Origin: Streptomyces sp. MUM 203J
GTDB taxonomy: Bacteria > Actinomycetota > Actinomycetes > Streptomycetales > Streptomycetaceae
Length of the DNA: 38,084 nt
Direction: 5' to 3'
NCBI RefSeq assembly: GCF_022414595.1
Contig: NZ_JADWYO010000058.1
Span: 1-38,084, forward strand
Position numbers and translations under genes: made by a program. The notes beneath the pieces were generated by a model that saw nothing but the letters and a program-made list of their open reading frames with translations, was not told the DNA's origin and searched no databases. Shown in pieces: positions 15,787-24,276 of the stretch (its first letter is position 1; each line of letters begins with the position of its first letter).

Positions 15787-16596
15787 TCAGCGGCCGGGGT
15801 CCAGGTTCCGCCCTGTCCTTTCGTGCAGGGTGATACCGACCGAGACCGAGACGTTGAGGGATTCCGTCGAGGTGAGCATCGGAATCGACACGGTCGTCGT
15901 CGAGACGCCCTTGAAGAGGTCCGACGGGCCACCCTTCTCGCTGCCGAAGAGGAGCGCGAGGCGGTCGTCGTTCTTTCCGAGGTCCCTGACGGCCAGTTCA
16001 CCGTCCGCTTCCAGCGCCATCAGAGGCATGCCGCTTTCGCGGAGGAAGGACATCGCCTCCTCTCGGGTGGCGAGGACAATGGGGAGTGAGAAGACATATC
16101 CCCGGCTGGCCCTCAGGAGACGGCGGTCCGCGATGCTGGTCAGATCGCTGTCGACCAGGATGATTCCCGACGCCCCGAGCGCGAGCGACGTACGGACGAT
16201 CGCACCGATGTTCCCGACGATCTTCACCCCGTCGAGCACGACGACATCACCGGAACGACTCGTGATGTCGGCGAACTTCGCCGGGCGGGGCACCCGTGCG
16301 ACACCGAATGTCCTGGGTTTGCGCTCGCCCTTGAAAAGGTGGTTCACGATCGACGAGCCGACGAGCCGGACCGGGATGTTCCGATCCTCGCACAGGGCGA
16401 GGAGGCCGGACGGGAGCGCGGTGTTGTCGCTGCCGTAGATCTCGATGAACTCCACTCCCGCCTTGATGCTCTGCATCAGGGGTTCGGGGTCCTCGATCAG
16501 CGTGGTCTTGATATTCGCGCGTGAATGCTTCGTGATATCGGCAATGCGCTGCACCGCGGGGTCGGAGATATGCGTGATGGTTTCCAGCTCGGTCAT
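15787..16596 (-). CDS. tsr: Thiostrepton-resistance 23S rRNA (A1067-2'-O)-methyltransferase
   Basis: 269 aa, the same length as the classical Streptomyces azureus enzyme and recognisably close to it throughout. It is a SPOUT-class SAM methyltransferase that methylates the 2'-O of A1067 (E. coli numbering) and blocks thiopeptide binding to the L11 region. The N-terminal RNA-binding domain (about 1-105) is followed by the knotted domain: motif 1 Asn129-Gly-Ala-Ile-Val-Arg135, Arg165 in LRASRGYVF, motif 2 LLFGSEKGGPSD with Glu220, and motif 3 with Ser246 and Asn248. Those residues match known catalytic and cofactor positions, so it should be active. Codons use more A/T than neighbours, suggesting transfer. 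No thiopeptide biosynthesis gene is in the window. Confidence 0.95.
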   Translation of the reverse strand: MTELETITHISDPAVQRIADITKHSRANIKTTLIEDPEPLMQSIKAGVEFIEIYGSDNTALPSGLLALCEDRNIPVRLVGSSIVNHLFKGERKPRTFGVARVPRPAKFADITSRSGDVVVLDGVKIVGNIGAIVRTSLALGASGIILVDSDLTSIADRRLLRASRGYVFSLPIVLATREEAMSFLRESGMPLMALEADGELAVRDLGKNDDRLALLFGSEKGGPSDLFKGVSTTTVSIPMLTSTESLNVSVSVGITLHERTGRNLDPGR

Positions 16597-16602
16597 GGGC
16601 CG

Positions 16603-16608
16603 ATCCTA
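16603..16608 (-). promoter_or_regulatory. Candidate -10 box directly upstream of tsr
   Basis: On the minus strand TAGGAT stands 6 nt before the tsr ATG, a good actinobacterial -10 match. If used, transcription would begin at or next to the start codon (leaderless mRNA). No good -35 is seen at 17-18 nt, and the AGGA in the same bases could instead be a ribosome binding site. Confidence 0.3.
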
Positions 16609-16739
16609 GCCGTGCCCGGGGGTGGTGCCCGCGCCCCCGCCGGGCGGCCGGGGACGGTGGTCCGGCCACCGGGTCGTGCAGGGCGCGGGGCGGGCCGGGC
16701 GGGTGTCCGGAGCGGTGGGCGCGGCGGCGGGGAAGCCGT

Positions 16740-16975
16740 CGTCCCGCAGATGGTCCGCCGACCGGAACGCGAGCGCAACGCCGATGGGGCGCGGTCATCG
16801 TGCCGCCCGGCTTCGCGGATCCGGTGCAGCACGAGGCGGCGAACGGGAACGAGTACGGGGCCGGCAGAGTGCCGGGGAACGAGCCCGGGAACATGGCGGA
16901 ACCGAACCCGGCGGCGGTCGAGTTCCAGGCGCGGCGGGCCGTGGGCATCGGGGCGGCACTGAAGCAGGAGCACCG
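16740..16975 (+). pseudogene. Decayed WrbA-like NAD(P)H:quinone oxidoreductase fragment
   Basis: Between tsr and the hydrolase gene, one frame reads GAVIVPPGFADP, then GNEYGAG, then AAVEFQARRAVGIGAAL, which follows the C-terminal third of WrbA/flavodoxin-type quinone oxidoreductases (VPPGYTDP...GNPYG...A--QGRR). A shift in the GGGG run near 16786-16789 separates it from an upstream segment in another frame that may be the GGxE-containing part. No start codon with a ribosome binding site exists and the N-terminal FMN-binding part is not recognisable. I read it as a relic; the rest of this gap holds nothing else I can support. Confidence 0.45.
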
Positions 16976-17033
16976 AAGCGGGGGCCGGGTCGGCGCGCGA
17001 GGCCGTTCGGGGCCCGCCCCGTTCCCCCGCTCC

Positions 17034-18314
17034 CTAGACGCCGGACGGGCCGACCCGGCCCGCGGCCAGGTCCATCAGCCGTGACAGCACCCGGCCGCCT
17101 GACGCGTGCACACCGTCGTGTTCCCACTCGTTGGTGACCCAGACGCGCGCCGCGCCCAGGGTGCGGGCCGTGGCCAGGGAGAGGCCCGCGTCGACGTACA
17201 TGTCGTCGTGGTAGACGATCGCCGCGACCGGGACCTCGTTGGCGGCCAGGCGGTGCGGGTCGTACAGCTTCGGCCAGTCGGTCCGTTCGGCCAGCAGGCC
17301 GGCGGCGCCGGCGAAGGGACGCAGGCCGGTGATGTCGCGGAACATCCAGGGATAGATCATCTCACCGGTCAGCAGGAGCGGGTCGGCGTCCTCCGCGAAC
17401 TCCGGGTACGCGGTGAGGGCGCGGGCGGCGGCCCAGCCGGTCGGCCCCGCGCCCTGGCCGTACAGGGTCTCCTGCATCACCGCGAAGAGCGGGTTGTCGG
17501 TGAAGCCCGTCAGGGCCATGACCTGGTGGAGGAAGGTGCCGGACAGCTCGCCCGCGCCGTCGAACGCCTCGTCCAGGAGCCAGTGGACGCGCTCGAAGCC
17601 GTCGCCCATGCCGAGGGCGAGGCCCAGGGTGCGCAGGCGGCGGGTGGTCAGGCGATCGCCGTCGGGGAGGCGGACGTCCTCGGCGGCCAGCTTGTCCGCG
17701 ATCTTCCGGAGGAGGGGTGCGTCGTCGGGGTAGCGGGCGTACATCTCGTGGACACGGTCGCGGACGCGGGGGTAGGTGCGGGCGTAGACGTCGTCGGCGG
17801 TGGCGGCGATGCCGGGCAGGCCGCCGGTGACGTAGCAGGCCCTGAGGCCTTCGGGGGCCTGGGACAGATAGGTCAGGGTGAGGAAGCCGCCGTAGCTCTG
17901 GCCGAGGGTCTCCCAGGGCTCGTCGCCGCACAGGGCGCGGCGGATGTGCTCGGCGTCGGCCACGATGGAGTCCGCGCGGAAGTGGCCGAGATACGCGGCG
18001 AGTCCGGCGGGTGAGCCGAAGCGGGCGGCGGTGCGGGCGGTGACCGGTGTGGAGCGGCCGGTGCCGCGCTGGTCGAGGAGGAGGACCCGATGGGTCTTCA
18101 GGGCCCGGGCCAGCCAGCCGGGCGAACCGGCTGAGGGGCGGGGCGACTTGCCGCCGGGGCCGCCCTGGAGGAACAGCATCCAGGGCAGTCGCTCGCCCGC
18201 TCGCGCGGGGTCGGCCACCTCGCGGGCGAACACCTCGATGGCCGGGCCGTCCGGAGCCGCGTGGTCGAGCGGGACGGTGAAGGTGTGGTCGACGGTCGCG
18301 TACGCCGGGTTCAT
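17034..18314 (-). CDS. Alpha/beta hydrolase, proline iminopeptidase-like (S33)
   Basis: 426 aa from ATG 18312-18314 (a GTG at 18356 would add 14 unconserved residues). Oxyanion-hole motif GGPGG (51-55), DQRGTGRS (81-88) and nucleophile elbow GQSYGG with Ser140 identify the prolyl aminopeptidase-like branch of the alpha/beta hydrolases; the catalytic His is likely in NEWEHDGVH near the C-terminus. There is no signal peptide, so it is cytoplasmic. It probably releases N-terminal residues, often proline, from short peptides. It diverges from a peptide importer across about 120 nt, which fits import followed by hydrolysis; co-regulation is inferred. Confidence 0.88.
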   Translation of the reverse strand: MNPAYATVDHTFTVPLDHAAPDGPAIEVFAREVADPARAGERLPWMLFLQGGPGGKSPRPSAGSPGWLARALKTHRVLLLDQRGTGRSTPVTARTAARFGSPAGLAAYLGHFRADSIVADAEHIRRALCGDEPWETLGQSYGGFLTLTYLSQAPEGLRACYVTGGLPGIAATADDVYARTYPRVRDRVHEMYARYPDDAPLLRKIADKLAAEDVRLPDGDRLTTRRLRTLGLALGMGDGFERVHWLLDEAFDGAGELSGTFLHQVMALTGFTDNPLFAVMQETLYGQGAGPTGWAAARALTAYPEFAEDADPLLLTGEMIYPWMFRDITGLRPFAGAAGLLAERTDWPKLYDPHRLAANEVPVAAIVYHDDMYVDAGLSLATARTLGAARVWVTNEWEHDGVHASGGRVLSRLMDLAAGRVGPSGV

Positions 18315-18371
18315 CGGCTCAGGAGTCCCTTCGGAAGTGCGGAGTTGACGTCCCACATTGTGTCCGACCCC

Positions 18372-18400
18372 TTGTCAGTGCAATTTCACATTACTATGTT
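18372..18400 (+). promoter_or_regulatory. Candidate promoter for the peptide ABC transporter operon
   Basis: TTGTCA (18372-18377), 17 nt, then TATGTT (18395-18400) match vegetative -35 and -10 elements at ideal spacing, 37 nt before the ATG at 18438. The stretch is A/T-rich within G/C-rich surroundings, as real Streptomyces promoters often are. The divergent hydrolase promoter must overlap this region. Confidence 0.6.
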
Positions 18401-18437
18401 ACCGGTCACATTCCAGCCTGCCAGGAAGTGACCCTTC

Positions 18438-20198
18438 ATGCACACGCGCACTCGCACCACGCTCATCGCCGCCTCCGTCGTCGCGGCCCTCACCCTCGGC
18501 GCGGCCGGCTGCTCCGGCGGTGGGGACGCGGGCCCCGTCAAGGGGCGGGGCAAGGGCGGCGCCAACCCCGTCGCGGCCAACGCCGGCGCGGTCGTCGGCG
18601 GCACCCCGCAGAAGGGCGGCACCCTCACCGTGCTGTCCAACCAGGACTTCACGCACCTCGATCCCGCCCGCAACTGGGTCATGGGGGACATGGACTTCGG
18701 CACCCGGCTGCTCTACCGCACCCTGGTCACCTACAAGGCCGCGCCGGGCGCCGACGGCGGCGAACTGGTACCCGACCTGGCCGAGGACCTCGGCACGCCG
18801 TCCAACGGGGCGAAGACCTGGACGTTCCGCCTCAAGAAGGGGCTCAAGTTCGAGGACGGCACGCCGATCACCGCACAGGACGTCAAGTACAACGTCGAGC
18901 GGTCCTTCTCCCCCGACCTGCCCGGCGGCCCCGACTACGCCGCCCGCTACCTGGCCGGGGCGGAGGGGTACCAGGGCCCGGCGAACGGCAAGCACCTGGA
19001 CTCCGTCAGGACACCGGACGACCGGACGATCGTCTTCGAACTGCGCACGCCCTTCGCGGAGTTCCCGTACGCGACCGTGCTGCCGACCTTCGCCCCGGTG
19101 CCCGAGTCCCGGGACAAGGGCCCGCAGTACGACAACCGGCCGTTCTCCTCGGGGCCGTACAAGATCGAGTCGTATGCCCGGGACAAGAAGCTCGTGCTGG
19201 TCCGCAACGAGCACTGGGACCCGGGCACGGACGAGGTGCGCAAGGCCTACCCGGACCGGATCCAGGTCGTCATGGGGCTGAAGGGCGGCCAGATCGACGA
19301 CCGGCTCATCGCCTCGTCCGGCGCCGACGCCTCCGCTGTGCAGTGGAGCGTGCTGCGCCCCGAGAGCGCGCCCAAGGTGCTGCCGAGACCCGACGTGCTG
19401 AAGCGCATGCTGGCCGAGTCCAGGAACTGCGTCGACATGCTGCAGATGCACACCGGCCGCGCCCCGTTCGACGACCTCAGGGTCCGGCAGGCCGTGCAGT
19501 ACGCCCTCGACCGCGACGCCCTGCTGACCGCGTCCGGCGGTCCCGCCCTCAACGAGATCTCGCACGCCGCGATGCCCGCCTCCCTGTTCGGCGGCGAGCA
19601 GCCCGACGTACTCGGCATACCGACGGCGGGTGACGCCCGGAAGGCGAAGTCCCTGCTGAAGGAGGCCGGGAAGGCCGACGGGTTCTCGACCAGCCTCACC
19701 GTCTCCAACGGCGACAAGGCGGTCGGAGAGGCGATCCAGCAGGCTCTGGGCCGGGCCGGGATCAAGGTCACCATCGAGACGGTCGACCCGTCCGCCTTCT
19801 ACGACACCATCGGGGACACCGAGAACCGTACCGACCTCGTGTACACCGGCTGGTGCCCCGACTACCCCTCCGGCTCCACGTTCCTGCCGTTCGTCTTCGA
19901 CGGCCGCTACATCAAGGAGAAGGGCAACTCCGGAAACCACTCCCTCTTCCGCGACGAGCCGACCATGAAGCGGATGGACGAGATCGCCGCCATGACCGAC
20001 GCCGAAGAGGCCAACAAGGCATGGCAGGAGCTGGACGGCGAGATCCTGCGCAAGGCCCCGGTCGTCCCGGCCGTCGCCAAGCGGATGCCCCTGCTCGTCG
20101 GCACGAACGTCGCAGGCGCCTTCGGCCACCACTCGTACGGCGGGCAGATCGACTACGCGACGGTCGGTCTCAAGGACCCGTCCAAGAGCGGCAGCTGA
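18438..20198 (+). CDS. Peptide ABC transporter substrate-binding lipoprotein (SBP_bac_5)
   Basis: 586 aa from ATG 18438, with an AGGAAG ribosome binding site. The signal peptide ends in LGAAGC, giving lipidated Cys25. A Gly-rich linker (25-60) is followed by the extracellular-binding family 5 fold: GGTLTVLSNQDFTHLDP, WTFRLKKGLKFEDGTPITAQDVKYNVERS (region about 130-155), FDDLRVRQAVQYALDRD, and the C-terminal VPAVAKRMPLLVG. Length is usual for Dpp/Opp binding proteins. It captures peptides outside the membrane for the two permeases that follow. It is the first gene of a five-gene operon. Confidence 0.95.
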   Translation: MHTRTRTTLIAASVVAALTLGAAGCSGGGDAGPVKGRGKGGANPVAANAGAVVGGTPQKGGTLTVLSNQDFTHLDPARNWVMGDMDFGTRLLYRTLVTYKAAPGADGGELVPDLAEDLGTPSNGAKTWTFRLKKGLKFEDGTPITAQDVKYNVERSFSPDLPGGPDYAARYLAGAEGYQGPANGKHLDSVRTPDDRTIVFELRTPFAEFPYATVLPTFAPVPESRDKGPQYDNRPFSSGPYKIESYARDKKLVLVRNEHWDPGTDEVRKAYPDRIQVVMGLKGGQIDDRLIASSGADASAVQWSVLRPESAPKVLPRPDVLKRMLAESRNCVDMLQMHTGRAPFDDLRVRQAVQYALDRDALLTASGGPALNEISHAAMPASLFGGEQPDVLGIPTAGDARKAKSLLKEAGKADGFSTSLTVSNGDKAVGEAIQQALGRAGIKVTIETVDPSAFYDTIGDTENRTDLVYTGWCPDYPSGSTFLPFVFDGRYIKEKGNSGNHSLFRDEPTMKRMDEIAAMTDAEEANKAWQELDGEILRKAPVVPAVAKRMPLLVGTNVAGAFGHHSYGGQIDYATVGLKDPSKSGS

Positions 20199-20209
20199 GG
20201 CCCTCCGCC

Positions 20210-21163
20210 ATGACCACCACCGGAACCCCCACCACGGAGAAGTCCCCCGGAACGGCCGCCCCGGCACCCCGCGGTCCCTGGCAGATCGCCCGGGCCGAGC
20301 TGGGCCGCCGGGCGTCCGTGAAGGTCTCCCTCGGTGTCGTCGCGCTGTTCGCGCTGATGGCCCTGGCCGCCCCGCTGCTCAGCGCGCTGGGCGGCTGGGG
20401 CCCCGAGGAGTTCGACCAGTCCGCCGTCGACCCGTATCTGGGCGGACTGCCCGTCGGACCGCTCGGCGGTGTCTCCGCCGAGCACTGGCTGGGTGTCGAA
20501 CCCGTCACCGGCCGCGACCTGTTCGCCCGGGTCGTGCACGGCGCGCAGGTGTCGCTGCTGATCGCCTTCGCCGCCACCGCGATCGTCGTCGCCGCCGGTA
20601 CGGCCGCGGGCATCGCGGCCGGCTACTTCGGCGGGCGGACCGACGCCGCGCTGTCCCGGCTGATGGACCTGACCATGTCCTTCCCCTCTCTCATCTTCAT
20701 GATCGCGATGATGTCGGTGGCCCGCGACGTCAACCGGATCCTGCTGATGACCGCCGTCATCGGACTGTTCGGCTGGCCCGGCATCGCCCGGGTCGTGCGC
20801 GGTCAGACCCTTTCGCTGAAGCACCGTGAGTACGTCGCCGCCGCCCGGGTCGGCGGGTCCGGGCCCTGGCGGATCCTCACCCGGGAGATCCTCCCGGGCG
20901 TGGCCGGGCCGGTCATCGCGTACACCACCCTGCTCGTCCCCGGGATGATCGCCACCGAGGCGGCCCTCAGCTACCTCGGGGTGGGCGTCCGCCCGCCGAC
21001 CCCGTCCTGGGGGCAGATGATCGCGGAGTCCGTCGCCTACTACGAGACCGACCCCATGTACTTCGTCATCCCCAGCACCTGCCTCTTCCTGACGGTGCTG
21101 GCGTTCACCCTGCTCGGTGACGCGCTGCGGGACGTCCTGGACCCGAGAGGGGCCCGCTCGTGA
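20210..21163 (+). CDS. Peptide ABC transporter permease, DppC type
   Basis: 317 aa from ATG 20210, 11 nt after the binding-protein stop. The long Thr/Pro-rich N-terminus leads to the first helix (VSLGVVALFALMALAAPLL), the OppC_N segment (EHWLGVEPVTGRDLFARVVHGAQVSL region) and the permease core with the EAA loop in EYVAAARVGGSGPWRILTRE. Six helices are expected. The N-terminal LGxxxxGRDxxxR motif assigns it to the DppC/OppC subfamily. The stop overlaps the next gene. Confidence 0.95.
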   Translation: MTTTGTPTTEKSPGTAAPAPRGPWQIARAELGRRASVKVSLGVVALFALMALAAPLLSALGGWGPEEFDQSAVDPYLGGLPVGPLGGVSAEHWLGVEPVTGRDLFARVVHGAQVSLLIAFAATAIVVAAGTAAGIAAGYFGGRTDAALSRLMDLTMSFPSLIFMIAMMSVARDVNRILLMTAVIGLFGWPGIARVVRGQTLSLKHREYVAAARVGGSGPWRILTREILPGVAGPVIAYTTLLVPGMIATEAALSYLGVGVRPPTPSWGQMIAESVAYYETDPMYFVIPSTCLFLTVLAFTLLGDALRDVLDPRGARS

Positions 21164-22146
21164 TCCTCTACCTCGGGCGGCGGCTCCTGGCGGTGGCCGG
21201 GGTGCTCGTCGCCATCGCCGCCGTCACCTTCACCATCTTCTACGTCCTGCCCTCCGACCCGGCCGCCGCCGCCTGCGGCAAGGCGTGCAGCGCGGACCGG
21301 CTGGAGGCGATCCGCGCGCACATGGGCCTGGACCAGCCGGTCTGGAAGCAGTTCGCGGACTTCGCCGTCGGCATCTTCACCGGCCGCACCATGGGCAGCG
21401 GAGCCTACGCGCTGCACTGTGAGTTCCCGTGCCTCGGCTACTCCTACGAGAACAGCGAGGCCGTGTGGGACCTGCTGATGGACCGGCTGCCGGTGTCCGC
21501 CTCGCTGGCCGCCGGGGCCGCCGCCCTCTGGCTGCTGCTCGGCCTGTCCGCCGGGGTCACCGCCGCGCTGCGCAAGGACAGCCTGACCGACCGCGCGCTG
21601 ATGGTCGGGGCGGTCGCGGTGGCGTCCCTGCCGGTGTACTTCACGTCCGTCATGCTGATCTACGGGGTCATCCGGGTCGCCGGGCTGCTGCCCTACCCGG
21701 AGTACGTGTCCCTCGCCGCCGACCCGGCCGGCTGGGCCTCCAGTCTGCTGCTGCCATGGCTGGCGCTGGCCCTGCTGTACGCGGCCATGTACGCGCGCCA
21801 GAGCCGCAGTTCGATGATCGAGACCATGGCGGAGCCGTACATCCGGACCGCCCGCGCGAAGGGGCTGCCGTACCGGACGGTCGTCGTCAAGCACGGGCTG
21901 CGGGCCGGGATGACACCGGTCCTCACGCTGTTCGGCATGGACCTCGGCGGGCTGCTGGCCGGCGCGGTGATCACCGAGTCCATCTTCGGTCTGCCGGGCG
22001 TCGGGCGGCTGTTCTACAGCGCCCTGTCGACCGGCGACCAGCCGGTCATCCTCGGCGTGACGCTGATGGCCGCCACCTTCATCGTCGTCGCCAACCTGGC
22101 CGTCGACCTGCTGTACGCCGTCGTCGACCCGCGAGTGAGGTACTGA
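21160..22146 (+). CDS. Peptide ABC transporter permease, DppB type
   Basis: 328 aa from GTG 21160, overlapping the preceding stop (GTGA). The N-terminal GRRLLAVAGVLVAIAAVTF helix, LPSDPA, and the EAA loop (PYIRTARAKGLPYRTVVVKHGLR area) ending in FGLPGVGRLFYSAL are typical of DppB/OppB. An insertion with paired cysteines (ACGKAC, about 38-43; LHCEFPCLG, about 86-94) lies in the first periplasmic loop and could form disulfides. It pairs with the DppC-type subunit. In many operons the B type comes first; here the order is C then B. Confidence 0.95.
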   Translation: MILYLGRRLLAVAGVLVAIAAVTFTIFYVLPSDPAAAACGKACSADRLEAIRAHMGLDQPVWKQFADFAVGIFTGRTMGSGAYALHCEFPCLGYSYENSEAVWDLLMDRLPVSASLAAGAAALWLLLGLSAGVTAALRKDSLTDRALMVGAVAVASLPVYFTSVMLIYGVIRVAGLLPYPEYVSLAADPAGWASSLLLPWLALALLYAAMYARQSRSSMIETMAEPYIRTARAKGLPYRTVVVKHGLRAGMTPVLTLFGMDLGGLLAGAVITESIFGLPGVGRLFYSALSTGDQPVILGVTLMAATFIVVANLAVDLLYAVVDPRVRY

Positions 22147-23144
22147 TGGGCGAGGCTCTGCTTTCCGTACGGGACCTCACCGTCACCTTTCCGACGCGGC
22201 GCGGGCCCGTCCGGGCCGTGGACGGGCTCAGCTTCGACGTGCGGAAGGGGCGCACCCTCGGCATCGTCGGGGAATCCGGCTCCGGCAAGTCGGTCACCTC
22301 GCTGGCCGTGATGGGCCTGCACACCGGGGCCGAGGTCGGCGGGTCGGTCACGCTCGGCGGACGGGAGCTGGCCGGGCTGCCGGAGCGGGAGCTGAACCGG
22401 CTGCGGGGGCGGCGGATGGCGATGATCTTCCAGGACCCGCTGTCGAGTCTGCATCCGTACTACACGGTCGGGGAGCAGATCGCGGAACACCACCGGGTGC
22501 ACTTCGGCTCCCGGCGGACCGCGGCTCGCGAGCGGGCCGTGGAGGCGCTGGCGGAGGTCGGCATCCCGGAGCCCGTAAGGCGGGCCGGGGAGTATCCGCA
22601 CCAGTTCTCCGGGGGGATGCGGCAGCGGGTGATGATCGCGATGGCCCTGGCGTGCGAGCCGGACCTGCTGATCGCGGACGAACCGACGACCGCGCTGGAC
22701 GTCACCGTCCAGGCCCAGATCCTGGAGCTGCTGGCCCGCATCCAGGAGGAGCGGGGGCTGGCGGTCATCATGATCACCCACGATCTGGGCGTGGTCGCAC
22801 GGGTCGCGCACGACGTGCTGGTGATGTACGGCGGACGGGCTGTCGAACAGGCACCCGTGGACGCGCTGTTCGCGTCACCCGCGCACCCCTACACCCGGGC
22901 CCTTCTGGACTCGCTGCCGCGGCTGGACGACGGGGACGACGAGCCCCTGCGGGCGATCCCGGGCAGCCCGCCCTCGCTGCTGGACCCGGTGCCGGGGTGC
23001 GCGTTCGCACCCCGGTGTCCGCGGGCGGCGGCGGGGGGCGCCGCCGACCGGGAGCGGTGCGATTCCGAGCGGCCCGCACTCACCGGGCCTGCCGGGCATC
23101 CGGCGGCCTGTCACTTCCCGGCGTACGAAGGCGTGGCGTCATGA
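22146..23144 (+). CDS. Peptide ABC transporter ATPase, DppD type
   Basis: 332 aa from ATG 22146, overlapping the previous stop by one base (TGATG). Walker A is GESGSGKS (42-49), Q-loop FQDPLSSLHP, signature FSGGMRQRV, Walker B LLIADEPTTALD and the switch His in ITHD. The C-terminal oligopeptide-transporter domain starts at HPYTRALLDSLP and ends with the conserved Cys cluster (GCAFAPRCP...RC...CHF). It hydrolyses ATP on the cytoplasmic side together with the following DppF-type ATPase. Confidence 0.95.
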   Translation: MGEALLSVRDLTVTFPTRRGPVRAVDGLSFDVRKGRTLGIVGESGSGKSVTSLAVMGLHTGAEVGGSVTLGGRELAGLPERELNRLRGRRMAMIFQDPLSSLHPYYTVGEQIAEHHRVHFGSRRTAARERAVEALAEVGIPEPVRRAGEYPHQFSGGMRQRVMIAMALACEPDLLIADEPTTALDVTVQAQILELLARIQEERGLAVIMITHDLGVVARVAHDVLVMYGGRAVEQAPVDALFASPAHPYTRALLDSLPRLDDGDDEPLRAIPGSPPSLLDPVPGCAFAPRCPRAAAGGAADRERCDSERPALTGPAGHPAACHFPAYEGVAS

Positions 23145-24175
23145 ACGAGAGCAGCAGCAGTCGGCAGGCGGGGCGCGGGCGGTCCGGCCCCGGGGCGGCC
23201 GGGACAAGACCGGCGGCGCCGTTGCTCTCCGTGCGGGAGCTGGCCGTGTCCTTCCCCGGCAAGCGGCGGAACGCGCCGGTCCGGGCGGTGGACGGGGTCG
23301 GCTTCGACGTGGGTGCCGGGGAGACGCTCGGGCTCGTCGGGGAGTCGGGCTGCGGTAAGTCGACCACCGGGCGGGTGATCGTGCGGCTGCTGGAGCCGAC
23401 CGGTGGCTCCGTCCTGTACGACGGGCGGGACATCGGCCATCTCTCCCAGCGGGAGCTGAAGCCCTTGCGGAAGGAGCTCCAGATGGTGTTCCAGGACCCG
23501 CACTCCTCGCTCAACCCGCGCCAGACCGTGGCCAGGATCATCTCCGACCCCCTGCTGGTCCAGGGCAGTTCGGCCGCCCAGGCCCGCGCGAGGGCGGCGG
23601 AGCTGATGGAACTCGTAGGGCTGATCCCCGAGCATCTGGACCGCTATCCGCACGAGTTCTCCGGCGGTCAGGCGCAGCGTGTGGGGATCGCGCGGGCGCT
23701 GGCCACGGGGCCGCGGCTGGTGGTGGCCGACGAGCCGGTGTCGGCGCTGGACGTCTCCGTGCAGGCGCAGATCGTCAACCTGATGGAGCGGCTCCAGCGG
23801 GAACTCGGACTGGCCTACCTGTTCATCGCGCACGACCTGTCCGTGGTGAAGCGGGTGTGCGACCGGGTCGCGGTGATGTACCTGGGCCGGATCGTCGAGA
23901 TCGGGGACAAACAGAAGGTGTACGGGGCGCCCGCCCACCCCTACACCCGCGCCCTGCTGTCGGCCGTGCCGCAGCCGGACCCGGCGGCGGAGCGGGCCCG
24001 GCAGCGGATCACGCTGCTGGGCGACCCGCCGAGCCCGGCCGCTCCCCCGCCGGGCTGCACGTTCCACCCCCGCTGCCCGAAGGCACAGGCCGTCTGCCGG
24101 ACGGAGGCACCGCCCCTGCGGGTGCTCGCGGACGGGGAGCGACGGGAGGTGGCCTGTCACTTCCCGGAGGAGTGA
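23141..24175 (+). CDS. Peptide ABC transporter ATPase, DppF type
   Basis: 344 aa from ATG 23141 (ATGA overlap with the preceding gene). A disordered N-terminus of about 27 residues precedes the ABC core: Walker A GESGCGKST (67-75), FQDPHSSLNPRQTV, signature FSGGQAQRVGIARAL, Walker B LVVADEPVSALD and switch His in IAHD. HPYTRALLSAVP and a C-terminal GCTFHPRCPKAQAVC motif complete the Dpp/Opp ATPase pattern. The operon ends here; about 100 nt precede the next gene. Confidence 0.95.
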   Translation: MNESSSSRQAGRGRSGPGAAGTRPAAPLLSVRELAVSFPGKRRNAPVRAVDGVGFDVGAGETLGLVGESGCGKSTTGRVIVRLLEPTGGSVLYDGRDIGHLSQRELKPLRKELQMVFQDPHSSLNPRQTVARIISDPLLVQGSSAAQARARAAELMELVGLIPEHLDRYPHEFSGGQAQRVGIARALATGPRLVVADEPVSALDVSVQAQIVNLMERLQRELGLAYLFIAHDLSVVKRVCDRVAVMYLGRIVEIGDKQKVYGAPAHPYTRALLSAVPQPDPAAERARQRITLLGDPPSPAAPPPGCTFHPRCPKAQAVCRTEAPPLRVLADGERREVACHFPEE

Positions 24176-24276
24176 GGCGATGGCCGTCGCATCGGGCGGC
24201 GGGTGAAACCAGTGGTGCGGCTGGGGCGTCTGGGAAGGTGTTCTGTATCTGCGTCTTCTACCGAAAGGGGCCGCTT

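Noticed and set aside
16800..17084. Independent 94-aa gene from GTG 16800
   Set aside because: No ribosome binding site; its residues fit the tail of WrbA-like proteins and the end runs into the neighbouring gene, so it is better read as a relic.
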